A stretch of 64,000 nucleotides of DNA, taken from assembly GCF_027533845.1 (NCBI RefSeq), contig NZ_JAPZVN010000026.1, forward strand, positions 1-64,000, given 5' to 3'. Shown here piece after piece: positions 46,352 to 54,616 of the stretch (its first letter is position 1; every line of letters starts with the position of its first letter). This stretch comes from Streptomyces sp. RPT161. Its GTDB lineage: Bacteria > Actinomycetota > Actinomycetes > Streptomycetales > Streptomycetaceae. The notes below the pieces were generated by a model, which saw nothing but the letters and a program-made list of their open reading frames with translations, made no database searches and was not told where the DNA came from. The translations under genes were made by a program, and so were the position numbers.

Positions 46352-47199
46352 CAGCGCGGGCAGAAGTAACTGGACCGGTTCATCCACGGCCGCCGGCGGA
46401 TCGGCGTGCCACAACGGCGGCACGGCTCGCCCTCGCGGCCGTACGCGTCCAACGACCGGTCGAAGTAGCCCGATTCGCCGTTGACGTTGACGTAGAGGCT
46501 GTCGAAACTGGTGCCCCCGGCGGCCAGCGCGTCACCCATCACGTCGCGGATGTGGCCGACCAACTCCGCGGTGCGCGACCGGTTCATGGTGGCGGTGGGG
46601 CGGTCGTAGTGCAGCTTGCCGCGCCACAGCGCCTCGTCCGCGTAGATGTTGCCGACGCCGCTGATCAGCGACTGGTCGAGCAGCGCGCGCTTGAGCGTGG
46701 TGCGGCGGCGGCGCAGCGCGCCGTGGAAGGCGTCCTCGTCGAACGACTTCTCCAGCGGGTCGGGGGCGATGTGCGCGAGCGGCAGCGGCAGGCCCACCGC
46801 GGCGTCCGGGCCGTCGGGAACCGCGTCGTGCACCGACAGACCGCCGAAGGTGCGCTGGTCGACGAAGCGCAGCTCGGTCTCCACCTCGTCGGTGAACCGG
46901 ATGCGGATCCGCAGGTGCGTCTCGTCGGGCGCCTCCCGCGGCTGGACGAGTAGTTGACCGCTCATGCCGAGGTGTCCGAGCAGCGAACTGCCGTTGCCCA
47001 GCGGCAGCCAGAGGTACTTGCCGCGCCGGTGCGCCGGGCCGAGGCTGAGCCCGCGCAGCCGGTCGGCGAAGTCGGCCCCGCCCGCGATGTGCCGACGCAC
47101 CGCGCGTGGGTGCAGCACCTCGACATCGGCGACCGTACGGCCGCTTACCCAGCGATCGAGTCCGCGGCGGACGACCTCCACCTCTGGCAGCTCGGGCAT
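46327..47199 (-). CDS. mutM: Formamidopyrimidine-DNA glycosylase (MutM/Fpg)
   Basis: MutM removes 8-oxoguanine and related lesions. 290 aa: it starts [20 protein letters not shown] (Pro2 catalytic after Met removal, Glu3), then [20 protein letters not shown] with the conserved Lys, [20 protein letters not shown] and the C-terminal zinc finger CRRCGTP...FCPRCQ. ATG at 47199 defines the true N-terminus, since Pro2 is essential. It follows rnc by 131 bp. Confidence 0.95.
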   Translation of the reverse strand: MPELPEVEVVRRGLDRWVSGRTVADVEVLHPRAVRRHIAGGADFADRLRGLSLGPAHRRGKYLWLPLGNGSSLLGHLGMSGQLLVQPREAPDETHLRIRIRFTDEVETELRFVDQRTFGGLSVHDAVPDGPDAAVGLPLPLAHIAPDPLEKSFDEDAFHGALRRRRTTLKRALLDQSLISGVGNIYADEALWRGKLHYDRPTATMNRSRTAELVGHIRDVMGDALAAGGTSFDSLYVNVNGESGYFDRSLDAYGREGEPCRRCGTPIRRRPWMNRSSYFCPRCQRPPRAS

Positions 47200-47222
47200 G
47201 TCCCCTCCCAGCGTTACGGGCC

Positions 47223-47241
47223 CCACCCCAGGATGGGGTGG
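47223..47241 (-). other. Small hairpin between rnc and mutM
   Basis: CCACCCC (47223-47229) pairs with GGGGTGG (47235-47241) over a 5-nt loop in the rnc-mutM spacer, on the minus strand ahead of mutM. It may be a weak attenuator. Confidence 0.4.
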
Positions 47242-47330
47242 AGCCCGCCCGTTGCTCTCCACCGCCCTCGAAGGAGGCCCTGCGGGCCGCAGTGTCGGCG
47301 GTAGCGTGTCACACGGCTCTGAACGGCCGA

Positions 47331-48095
47331 TCAGTGGGAGGCGGTCTGCTCCTGGGCGGAGGCTTCCCGCTGCTCGCGCTTGGCGCGGATCTCCCGCCAG
47401 GCGGACTCGGCCGCCTGCTGTTCGGCTTCCTTCTTGCTGCGGCCGGTGCCGGTGCCGTACGTGACACCACCGACGCGGGCGGCAGCCGTGAAGGTCTTCT
47501 CGTGGTCCGGCCCCGACTCGGTGACCAGGTACTCGGGGACACCGAGCGCCTCAGTCGCGGTCAGCTCCTGGAGACTGGTCTTCCAGTCCAGGCCCGCCCC
47601 GAGGTTCGAGGACTTCTCGATCAGCGGATCGAAGAGTCGGTGCACCAGCTCGGACGCCGCGTCCAGACCCTGGTCCAGATAGACGGCACCGATCACGGCC
47701 TCCAGGGTGTCGGCGAGGATCGACGCCTTGTCCCGGCCGCCGGTCCCCTCCTCACCCCGGCCCAGGCGGATGAAGCTGCCCAGCTCAAGGCCGCGGGCCA
47801 CCTCCGCTAGCGCACGCGAGTTGACCACCGCGGCCCGCAGCTTGGCCAGTTGGCCCTCGGGCAGGTCCGGGTGGGCCCGGTACAGCGTGTCGGTGACGAC
47901 CAGACCGAGCACGGAGTCACCAAGGAACTCCAGCCGCTCGTTGGTCGGCAGCCCGCCGTTCTCGTACGCGAACGAACGATGGGTGAGCGCACGCACCAGA
48001 AGGGCGGGATCGAGTGTGTACCCGAGCCGCCCTTCCAGAAGCGTGTGGGACGAGGCTGCCTTGATGGCGTCTGCCGACGACTTGGCGTCTGACAT
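47331..48095 (-). CDS. rnc: Ribonuclease III
   Basis: RNase III processes rRNA precursors and double-stranded RNA; in S. coelicolor the gene is absB and affects antibiotic production. About 254 aa, with the signature [40 protein letters not shown] near the middle and a C-terminal dsRNA-binding domain ([20 protein letters not shown] to [20 protein letters not shown]). ATG at 48095 ([10 protein letters not shown]) fits, though GTG 48107 is possible. It lies in the rpmF-yceD operon. Confidence 0.95.
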   Translation of the reverse strand: MSDAKSSADAIKAASSHTLLEGRLGYTLDPALLVRALTHRSFAYENGGLPTNERLEFLGDSVLGLVVTDTLYRAHPDLPEGQLAKLRAAVVNSRALAEVARGLELGSFIRLGRGEEGTGGRDKASILADTLEAVIGAVYLDQGLDAASELVHRLFDPLIEKSSNLGAGLDWKTSLQELTATEALGVPEYLVTESGPDHEKTFTAAARVGGVTYGTGTGRSKKEAEQQAAESAWREIRAKREQREASAQEQTASH

Positions 48096-48114
48096 GAAGC
48101 CTGTCACCTACCGA

Positions 48115-48288
48115 TCAGACCTCGAGGACCTGACGCTTGTTGTAGGTGCCGCAGCTCGGGCACGCGATGTGCTGCTGCTTCGGCTCGTGGCAGCGCTCAC
48201 ACGCCACGAGGGTGGGGACCGCAGCCTTCCACTGCGACCGGCGGTGGCGCGTGTTGCTGCGCGACATCTTCCGCTTCGGAACAGCCAC
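48115..48288 (-). CDS. rpmF: 50S ribosomal protein L32
   Basis: 57 aa: [20 protein letters not shown] at the start and [20 protein letters not shown], a four-cysteine zinc ribbon, showing this is the zinc-binding (C+) form. GTG at 48288 has GGAG 8 nt upstream and the conserved AVPKRK follows, fixing the start. It sits 2 bp after yceD and 19 bp before rnc. Zinc-free paralogues controlled by Zur occur elsewhere in streptomycetes. Confidence 0.96.
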   Translation of the reverse strand: MAVPKRKMSRSNTRHRRSQWKAAVPTLVACERCHEPKQQHIACPSCGTYNKRQVLEV

Positions 48289-48290
48289 GG

Positions 48291-48893
48291 CTATTTCTCC
48301 TGCTTCTCGTCGACGCCGCGCTCGGCGCCGCTCATGTTGTCCTTCTCGCCGGCCTTGAGGGATTCGGCGAGTCCCTGCAGTGCCGCCCAACGAACGTCGG
48401 CGGCATCGTGGTGGTGCTCCGGGTTGTCCGCCAGCCGCGCTCCGCACTCGGAGCACAGGCCAGGGCAGTCCTCCCGGCACACCGGCTGCAGCGGCAGTTC
48501 CAGCACCACCGCGTCACGCAGCACGGATTCGAGGTCGAACATGTCGTCCTCAAGGACGAGCAGTTCCTCCTCGTCGCCGTCCTCGGTCTCTTCCGCGTCA
48601 CCGCCGAAGCGCTGGTCGGCGTCCGGGTAGGAGAACAGCTCCTGGAAGTCCGAGTCGAGCTCCCACTCGACCGGCTCCAGACACCTTACGCACTCCCCCT
48701 CGACCGGCGCATGGGCGGTACCCGTGACGAGCACGCCTTCCATGACCGATTCCAGCCGAAGGTCCAGTTCGATCGAGGCCCCTTCGGGCACACCGATCAC
48801 CCCGGCGATGCCGAGGTCCGCGGGCGCGGGCACCGTGCGGGAGACCTTCTTCATCGCGCCAGGCCGACGACCCAGCTCGCGTGTGTCGAACAC
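48291..48893 (-). CDS. yceD: YceD family (DUF177) protein
   Basis: 200 aa if started at GTG 48893. YceD proteins are encoded beside rpmF and are linked to 23S rRNA and ribosome assembly. The core has [40 protein letters not shown] and [20 protein letters not shown] (Cys-x3-Asp-Cys-x3-Cys-x2-Cys). The frame continues upstream as [19 protein letters not shown], which I remember as conserved in Streptomyces orthologues, but no normal start codon precedes it; ATC at 48926 is the only candidate. See findings. Confidence 0.9.
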   Translation of the reverse strand: MFDTRELGRRPGAMKKVSRTVPAPADLGIAGVIGVPEGASIELDLRLESVMEGVLVTGTAHAPVEGECVRCLEPVEWELDSDFQELFSYPDADQRFGGDAEETEDGDEEELLVLEDDMFDLESVLRDAVVLELPLQPVCREDCPGLCSECGARLADNPEHHHDAADVRWAALQGLAESLKAGEKDNMSGAERGVDEKQEK

Positions 48894-49021
48894 GAGAGGG
48901 TCTCGGTGGTCAAGGCGGGCGTTGATGGCTTCCTGCTTTCCTCGGTGCGTGTGCCGTACGGCGCGGGCCGACCTGGAAGAGGGCAGCCGGAAACCGGCTC
49001 ATCAAACAGGCCGGAGGTGTC

Positions 49022-49050
49022 AGGATACTGGACGCGGGCCTCTGGCCCAA
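49022..49050 (-). promoter_or_regulatory. Promoter of the yceD-rpmF-rnc-mutM block
   Basis: On the minus strand TTGGGC (49050-49045) and TATCCT (49027-49022) are 17 bp apart. The leader to the yceD start would be about 95-130 nt. Confidence 0.5.
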
Positions 49051-49060
49051 CTTCGGGCCA

Positions 49061-49095
49061 GCGCCGGCCCCGTTTCCGCGAACAGGGGCCGGCGC
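49061..49095 (-). terminator. Terminator after the DivIVA-like gene
   Basis: GCGCCGGCCCC (49061-49071) pairs perfectly with GGGGCCGGCGC (49085-49095) over a 13-nt loop, 3 bp after the stop at 49098. It also lies just upstream of the yceD promoter, shielding it from read-through. Confidence 0.75.
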
Positions 49096-49097
49096 GG

Positions 49098-50189
49098 TCA
49101 GCGGCCCTGTTCCAGCTCCCGCAGGCGGTCCAGGTCGATCAGTCCGGTGTCGAAGAAGCTGGTCTCGTCCAGTCCGGTCGGCTGCACGGCGTGCTGCTGG
49201 TACGGCTGTTGCTGCTGGTGCTCGTGCGGCTGGTGCTGGTGTGGGATCTGGTGCTCGTACCCCTGCTGCTGCCAGCCGTACGCGGGGTCGGTGTACTCGG
49301 TCTGCTGCGGGACGTAGCCGTAGGCGTCGTAGCCGCCGCCCTGGTACGGGTCCTGCTGGTAGCCGCCGTAGTCGGCCGCCATCGGCGCGTACTCGGGCTG
49401 CTGCGGGTAGTCGTAGGCGGCGGGCTGCTCCTGGGGTACCGGCTCCGGCTGCGCGCCCGCCAGGCCCGCCAGATACTCGGCGTCGCTCTGCTGGGCGGCC
49501 ATCGGGGTGCCGTCGGCCGCCAGGCCGTCCTGGGCCGCCATGTGGGCGGCCAACTCGTCGACGGGGCGGTGCCCGGTGAGCTTCTGGCGGCCCCGGCCGA
49601 CCGCCTCCAGGGTCTTGGCCAGCACCGCCTCGAACGCGCCCAGCTTGGCGTCCACGTAGGCGTCGGCGCGGCGGCGCAGTTCCTCGGGGTCGCCGGTACG
49701 CTCCGGCGCCTCCTCGTCCGCCATGCCTTGCTCGTCGGTGCCGGGGCCGCGGCCGAGCAGCTTCTCGCGACCGCGGTCGACCGAGCCGAGGGTCTTGGTG
49801 AGGACCACCTCGAAGTTGGCGAGCTTGCTGTCGACGTACTCGTCGGCCTCCGCGCGGATCTCCTCGGCCTCCTGGCGGGCCTCGGCCAGGATCCGGTCGG
49901 CCTCGGCCTGGGAGCGCCGGGCGACCTCGGTGTCGGAGACCAGCGAGCCGCGCTGCTCGTGGGCGGAGGCGATGATCCGCTCGGCCTCCGCCCGCGCCTC
50001 GGCGACCATCTGCTCGCGGTCACCGAGCAGCGCCTGGGCCTGGGAGAGCGAGTCCGGGAGGGCGTCGCGCACCTCGGACAGCATGGCGAGCAGTTCGGCC
50101 CGGTTGACCACGCAGGAGGCCGACATCGGCATGGAGCGCGCGCCTTCGACGGCCGCGACGATCTCGTCGAGCTTCTTTTGCACGTCCAT
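49098..50189 (-). CDS. DivIVA-like coiled-coil cell-envelope protein with Q/Y-rich tail
   Basis: 363 aa. Residues 1-220 are a helical coiled coil beginning MDVQKKLDEIVAAVEGARSM with long Glu/Ala/Arg heptads (EAERIIASAHEQRGSLVSDT). The segments around residues 117-150 and 177-210 are 60 residues apart and alike (EYVDSKLANFEVVLTKTLGS; AYVDAKLGAFEAVLAKTLEA), an internal duplication. The C-terminal ~140 residues are Gln/Tyr/Pro/Gly-rich (QPEYAPMAADYGGYQQDPYQ). Database names for this family vary (ATP synthase B/B'-like, cell division initiation). It lies upstream of yceD; coaD is about 130 bp away, so they are not tightly coupled. Confidence 0.82.
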   Translation of the reverse strand: MDVQKKLDEIVAAVEGARSMPMSASCVVNRAELLAMLSEVRDALPDSLSQAQALLGDREQMVAEARAEAERIIASAHEQRGSLVSDTEVARRSQAEADRILAEARQEAEEIRAEADEYVDSKLANFEVVLTKTLGSVDRGREKLLGRGPGTDEQGMADEEAPERTGDPEELRRRADAYVDAKLGAFEAVLAKTLEAVGRGRQKLTGHRPVDELAAHMAAQDGLAADGTPMAAQQSDAEYLAGLAGAQPEPVPQEQPAAYDYPQQPEYAPMAADYGGYQQDPYQGGGYDAYGYVPQQTEYTDPAYGWQQQGYEHQIPHQHQPHEHQQQQPYQQHAVQPTGLDETSFFDTGLIDLDRLRELEQGR

Positions 50190-50315
50190 GTCCGTTAAGT
50201 CTTTCCTCGGCGGGCCCGGCGCGGGCCGGGTGGTTGGGTCAGACTCTACGACCACCGGGCGCGCCCGGCACGCCGCCTGACGACCCGTCAGAAAGTTCCG
50301 GGCGCGGTGGTCGGC

Positions 50316-50825
50316 TCAGTCCCGGCCCAGCTTCTCGCGCAGCGCCCGCAGCACGGCGTCCGGCACCAGGTGGGAGACGTCGCCGCCCCACTGGGCGACC
50401 TCCTTGACCAGGCTGGAGGACAGGAAGCTGTAGGTGGGGTTGGTGGGGACGAAGAGGGTTTCCACGCCGGACAGCCCGTTGTTCATCTGGGCCATCTGCA
50501 GCTCGTAGTCGAAGTCGCTCACCGCGCGCAGCCCCTTGACGATGGCGGGGATGTCGCGCTGCTTGCAGAAGTCCACCAGCAGGCCGTGGAAGGCCTCCAC
50601 CCGAACGTTGCCGAACTCCTCGGTGACCTGCTCGATCAGCGCTATGCGCTCGTCGACGGTGAACAGGCCCTGCTTCGCCTTGTTGATCATCACGGCGACG
50701 TAGACCTCGTCGTACAGCCGGGACGCGCGGGCGATGATGTCGAGGTGTCCGTTGGTGATGGGGTCGAATGACCCCGGACAGACGGCGCGGCGCAACAGTG
50801 GTTCCTCGCTCTCCGATGCGGTCAT
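50316..50825 (-). CDS. coaD: Phosphopantetheine adenylyltransferase
   Basis: CoaD makes dephospho-CoA, the penultimate step of CoA synthesis. 169 aa: AVCPGSFDPITNGHLDIIAR contains the T/HxGH nucleotidyl site; EQVTEEFGNVRVEAFHGLLV and PTNPTYSFLSSSLVKEVAQW (the ISSSxVR-type motif) follow. ATG at 50825 overlaps the rsmD stop (ATGA). Confidence 0.95.
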   Translation of the reverse strand: MTASESEEPLLRRAVCPGSFDPITNGHLDIIARASRLYDEVYVAVMINKAKQGLFTVDERIALIEQVTEEFGNVRVEAFHGLLVDFCKQRDIPAIVKGLRAVSDFDYELQMAQMNNGLSGVETLFVPTNPTYSFLSSSLVKEVAQWGGDVSHLVPDAVLRALREKLGRD

Positions 50826-51418
50826 GACGCGTCGGCGGTGGCGTCGGCGCGTGTCGCGGCGGCGCGACCGTACCAAAGTGTGCCCTCGCCGTACCGACGG
50901 GCCCGAAGCCCCTCGAAGCCCTCGGGCCAGCGGAACTCTCCGCCCCTGGTGCTCCTCTCCACGGTGGCGAGCACCTCGTCGGCGAGCCAGCCCTGGGCCT
51001 GGAGTGTGAGCAGGATCTCGCGCAGTTGGTCGTCGGTGACCGCGTAGGGCGGGTCCAGGAAGACCACGTCGAACGGGGCCGCGGGGGGCGGTCCGGCGAT
51101 CAGCTTCTCGGCCTTGGCGGCGCGCACTTCGGCGCCCGGCAGGCCGATGGTGCGCACGTTGTCCCGGATGGTGCGGGCGGCCCGGGCGTCCGCCTCGACC
51201 AGCAGTACGTGTTCGGCGCCGCGGGACAGCGCCTCCAGGCCCACGGCACCGGAGCCGCCGTACAGGTCGAGCACCCTGGCGCCGTGCAGGGAGCCGCGCA
51301 GCGACTCCCAGGTGGAGAACAGCCCTTCGCGGGCCCGGTCGGACGTGGGCCGGGTGCCCTGTCCTGGCGGGACGGCCAGTCGACGCCCTCCTGCGGCACC
51401 GGCGATCACGCGGGTCAC
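50822..51418 (-). CDS. rsmD: 16S rRNA (guanine966-N2)-methyltransferase RsmD
   Basis: 198 aa: starts MTRVIAGAAGGRRLAVPPGQ, then RPTSDRAREGLFSTWESLRG, the SAM-binding LDLYGGSGAVGLEALSRGA, VLLVEADARAARTIRDNV and the catalytic DPPY (VFLDPPYAV). GTG at 51418. The rsmD-coaD pair is a conserved order, translationally coupled. Confidence 0.94.
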   Translation of the reverse strand: MTRVIAGAAGGRRLAVPPGQGTRPTSDRAREGLFSTWESLRGSLHGARVLDLYGGSGAVGLEALSRGAEHVLLVEADARAARTIRDNVRTIGLPGAEVRAAKAEKLIAGPPPAAPFDVVFLDPPYAVTDDQLREILLTLQAQGWLADEVLATVERSTRGGEFRWPEGFEGLRARRYGEGTLWYGRAAATRADATADAS

Positions 51419-51525
51419 CCTCGGTCACGTCCCCTTGAGTCGTTCTTGGCGGCGGCGCGACGGGTCCGCCGCCGCACCACAACGATACGTAGCCCCCGGC
51501 GGGCCCGCCTGCGGGGGCCAGGCAC

Positions 51526-51539
51526 CGTTCCCGGGAACG
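51526..51539. other. 14-bp perfect palindrome upstream of rsmD
   Basis: CGTTCCCGGGAACG is self-complementary, about 110 bp before rsmD. Next to it, GCCCCC/GGGGGC arms flank GGCGGGCCCGCC (51492-51518), making a further fold. It may be an operator or structured leader; no known motif fits. Confidence 0.35.
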
Positions 51540-51592
51540 ACCCGCGTCCGGGACCATGCCCTTGGCTGGTTCGGTGTGCCTGTACCGCCTCA

Positions 51593-51628
51593 GCGGGGGC
51601 TGGTTGGTTGCTCGCCTCCAGCCCCCGC
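51593..51628 (-). terminator. Terminator after the HTH-like gene
   Basis: GCGGGGGCTGG (51593-51603) and CCAGCCCCCGC (51618-51628) form a perfect 11-bp stem with a 14-nt loop, 10 bp after the stop at 51639. Confidence 0.7.
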
Positions 51629-51638
51629 CGCGACGTCG

Positions 51639-52166
51639 CTACGAGCCGTTGGGGGTCGGATCGGCCGGGGCCGATCCGACCAGGGCGGGCGACGCGTAAC
51701 GGGACCAGGACAGGCAGCCGTCCGGCGGGCAGTGTTCGGGGTGGCGGGGGTCGTGCCCCAGCTCCCGCAGCTTGGTGCGGACCGAGTCCGGCGTACGGCC
51801 GAAGCGCGCGGCGGTCCGCGCTATGGACTCCCCGTCGTGGAAGCGGCGCAACAGCTCCTCCTCGTGTTGCGGTACCCACGGCGCACCGTGGCCGGGGAAC
51901 AGTTCCCGCAGCACATCGCGGTCCGGGATCGGCTCCGCCACGTCGGCGACCAGCGCGAGCGCGCGCAGCGCCCTGTTCAGCGCTATCCGCACGGTGGCCA
52001 CGTCCCCCATCGGCAGCCGCAGTTGGCCGCAGGCCAGCGGGGTCTGCGGATCGGCCTCGCTCCAGCCGGTGAGCGTCAGCGTGACGGTGAGGTCGTCCTC
52101 ACTGGCGAGTTCGATCCGGAAGACCTTGTCGCCGAGCGGCAGTTCGTTCAGATGGCGAAACGCCAT
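51639..52166 (-). CDS. Conserved streptomycete protein with a helix-turn-helix-like region
   Basis: 175 aa; I do not recognise a named family. It starts MAFRHLNELPLGDKVFRIEL (ATG 52166, AGGGGG upstream), has a beta-rich N-terminal half, then a helix-turn-helix-like stretch, ESIARTAARFGRTPDSVRTK, followed by LRELGHDPRHPEHCPPDG. The HTH resembles those of Myb/SANT or small bacterial DNA-binding proteins; function unknown. It lies between rsmD and recG, same strand. Confidence 0.78.
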   Translation of the reverse strand: MAFRHLNELPLGDKVFRIELASEDDLTVTLTLTGWSEADPQTPLACGQLRLPMGDVATVRIALNRALRALALVADVAEPIPDRDVLRELFPGHGAPWVPQHEEELLRRFHDGESIARTAARFGRTPDSVRTKLRELGHDPRHPEHCPPDGCLSWSRYASPALVGSAPADPTPNGS

Positions 52167-52271
52167 GATCCAGCCCCCTAGGGTCCAAGTCAGCCCATCC
52201 ACGGTCGGATTGGCTCGGACTGGTTCCATTCTCCCAGGGGGGTCTGACAATTCAGGGTTCCGAGGCGGGGC

Positions 52272-54530
52272 TCAGCCCTTCTCCAGATACCCCTCGCGCG
52301 AGGCGTCGACCAGACTGTCCAACGCGCTCAACAGGTCCGGATGTCCGGCCAGTTCGGGGTCCTCCGCGACCAGCGCGCCGGCCTCCTCGCGGGCCGCCTC
52401 GATGACCTCCACGTCGTCGATGACGGCGAGCATCCGCAGGGACGACCGGGTGCCGGACTGCGCCTGCCCCAGCACATCGCCCTCCCGGCGCTGCTCCAGG
52501 TCGATCCGGGACAGCTCGAACCCGTCCAGCGTCGCCGCCACCGCGTCCAGCCGCGCCCGTGCGGAGCTCGCCTCGGGCATCTCGGTGACCAGCAGGCACA
52601 GGCCCGCCGCGCTCCCCCGGCCGACCCGGCCGCGCAACTGGTGCAGCTGCGAGACGCCGAACCGGTCGGCGTCCATGATCACCATCGCGGTGGCGTTCGG
52701 GACGTTCACCCCGACCTCGATGACGGTGGTGGCGACCAGCACGTCGACCTCCGCGGCCGCGAACCGTCGCATCACGTCGTCCTTGGCGTCCGGCGCCATC
52801 CGGCCGTGCAGCACCTCCACCCGCAGTCCGCGCAGCGGACCCCTGGCGATCTGCTCGGCGACGTCGAGCACCGCGAGCGCCGGGCGGCGCTCCGCCTCGT
52901 CCTCGCCCGGCCTCTGCTGGGGCTCGTCTCCCTGGTTCGCCTCTCCACCCGCTCGCGGCCCCCGCGGGCGGCCCGCCTGCTCCCGTGCGTCGCTCACGTC
53001 CTCGTCGCCGATGCGCGGGCACACCACGTACGCCTGGTGCCCGGCCTCGACCTCCTCGCGTACCCGCTCCCAGGCGCGGGTCAGGAAGTGCGGCTTGTCC
53101 TTCGCCGGTACCACATGGGTGGCGATCGGGGAGCGCCCGGCGGGCAGTTGGTCGAGTACCGAGGTCTCCAGGTCGCCGAAGACGGTCATGGCGACCGTGC
53201 GCGGGATCGGGGTGGCGGTCATCACCAGCAGGTGCGGGGGCTGCTTGCCCTTGCCGCGCAGCGCGTCACGCTGTTCGACGCCGAAGCGGTGCTGCTCGTC
53301 CACGACGACCAGCCCGAGGTCGTGGAACCGCACGGCGTCCTCGATCAGCGCATGGGTGCCGATGACGATTCCGGCCTCGCCGGTGACCAGGTCGAGCAGC
53401 GCCTGGCGGCGGGCGGCCGTGCCCATCGACCCGGTGAGCAGCACCACCTTGGTCCCGACGTCGGAACCGCCGAGCATTCCCGCCTCGGCCAGTTCGCCCA
53501 TCATCTCGGTGATCGACCGGTGGTGCTGCTGGGCCAGCACCTCGGTGGGCGCCAGCATCGCGGCCTGCCCCCCGGCGTCCACCACGGCCAGCATCGCGCG
53601 CAGCGCGACCAGCGTCTTACCGGAGCCGACCTCGCCCTGCAGCAGCCGGTGCATCGGGTGCTCGGTGGCCAGGTCGGCGAAGATCTCCGCACTGACCGCG
53701 CGCTGCCCCTCGGTGAGGGTGAACGGCAGCTTGGCGTCGAAGGCGCTCAGCAGTCCGTCCTCGCCCGGCACCCGCGCGACGGCGGGCAGCGCGGCGTCGG
53801 CGGCGCGCCGCCGGGCCAGCGCGACCTGGAGCACGAACGCCTCGTCCCACTTGAGGCGTTGGCGGGCGGCGGCGATGTCGGCCTTGGTGCGCGGCCGGTG
53901 CACCTTCTCCAGCGCCTCGGGCAGCGGGGCCAGTCCGCGGGCGCCCCGCAGCCTGTCCGGCAGCGGTTCGCCGACGCCCGTCCAGCCGGTCGCCGCGAGG
54001 GAGTTGAGCACCGTTTCCACGGACTGGGCGATCTGCCAGGAGGCGATCTGCTTGCACGCCGGGTACAGCGGCAGCAGCCGGTTGGCGAACGTCTCCACGG
54101 CGTCCGTGCCGTCCTCCGCGTCCAGCAACTGGTAGTCGGGGTGGGCGAGTTGGCGCACCCGGTTGAAGACCGTGACCTTGCCCGCGAACATCCCGCGCCG
54201 ACCGGGGATCAGCTTCTGGTGGTGGTAGTGCGCGGCCTTGTTGAAGAACACCAGTTGCAGTGAGCCGCTGCCGTCGGTGACCACGACTTCCAGGCGGAGC
54301 CCCTTGCCGTGGTTGTAGGTCTTCTTCTCGGCCTTGGCCACCCGGGCCACCACGGTGACGTGCTCGTCCAGCGGGAGGTCGGCGAGCCGGGTCAGCTCGC
54401 CGCGCTCGGCGTACCTGCGGGGGTAGTGGTGCAGCAGGTCGCCGGCGGTGTGCAGGTCCAGGTGGTCGGCCAGCACCTTTGCGGTGCGGTCGCCGACCAC
54501 TTTGCGGAGGGGTTCGTCCAGGGCAGCCAT
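52272..54530 (-). CDS. recG: ATP-dependent DNA helicase RecG
   Basis: RecG remodels stalled forks and branched DNA. 752 aa: N-terminal wedge/OB region (VVARVAKAEKKTYNHGKGLR, LQLVFFNKAAHYHHQKLIPG), then helicase motifs: LLQGEVGSGKTLVALRAMLA (Walker A), VVDEQHRFGVEQRDALRGKG (motif II), MTATPIPRTVAMTVFGDLE (III) and VATTVIEVGVNVPNATAMVI, HQLRGRVGRGSAAGLCLLV (VI). A ~30-residue Gly/Glu-rich insert near residue 510 is typical of actinobacterial RecG. ATG at 54530 fits homologues; 54539 is possible. No clear ribosome site. Confidence 0.95.
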   Translation of the reverse strand: MAALDEPLRKVVGDRTAKVLADHLDLHTAGDLLHHYPRRYAERGELTRLADLPLDEHVTVVARVAKAEKKTYNHGKGLRLEVVVTDGSGSLQLVFFNKAAHYHHQKLIPGRRGMFAGKVTVFNRVRQLAHPDYQLLDAEDGTDAVETFANRLLPLYPACKQIASWQIAQSVETVLNSLAATGWTGVGEPLPDRLRGARGLAPLPEALEKVHRPRTKADIAAARQRLKWDEAFVLQVALARRRAADAALPAVARVPGEDGLLSAFDAKLPFTLTEGQRAVSAEIFADLATEHPMHRLLQGEVGSGKTLVALRAMLAVVDAGGQAAMLAPTEVLAQQHHRSITEMMGELAEAGMLGGSDVGTKVVLLTGSMGTAARRQALLDLVTGEAGIVIGTHALIEDAVRFHDLGLVVVDEQHRFGVEQRDALRGKGKQPPHLLVMTATPIPRTVAMTVFGDLETSVLDQLPAGRSPIATHVVPAKDKPHFLTRAWERVREEVEAGHQAYVVCPRIGDEDVSDAREQAGRPRGPRAGGEANQGDEPQQRPGEDEAERRPALAVLDVAEQIARGPLRGLRVEVLHGRMAPDAKDDVMRRFAAAEVDVLVATTVIEVGVNVPNATAMVIMDADRFGVSQLHQLRGRVGRGSAAGLCLLVTEMPEASSARARLDAVAATLDGFELSRIDLEQRREGDVLGQAQSGTRSSLRMLAVIDDVEVIEAAREEAGALVAEDPELAGHPDLLSALDSLVDASREGYLEKG

Positions 54531-54616
54531 CGTGTCCATCTTGGCGCACGGCACCGACAATCCGGCATCAGGCGGCCGCTCGCCATCGCGGTCCGCGGCG
54601 CGGTCGTGCCCATCCG

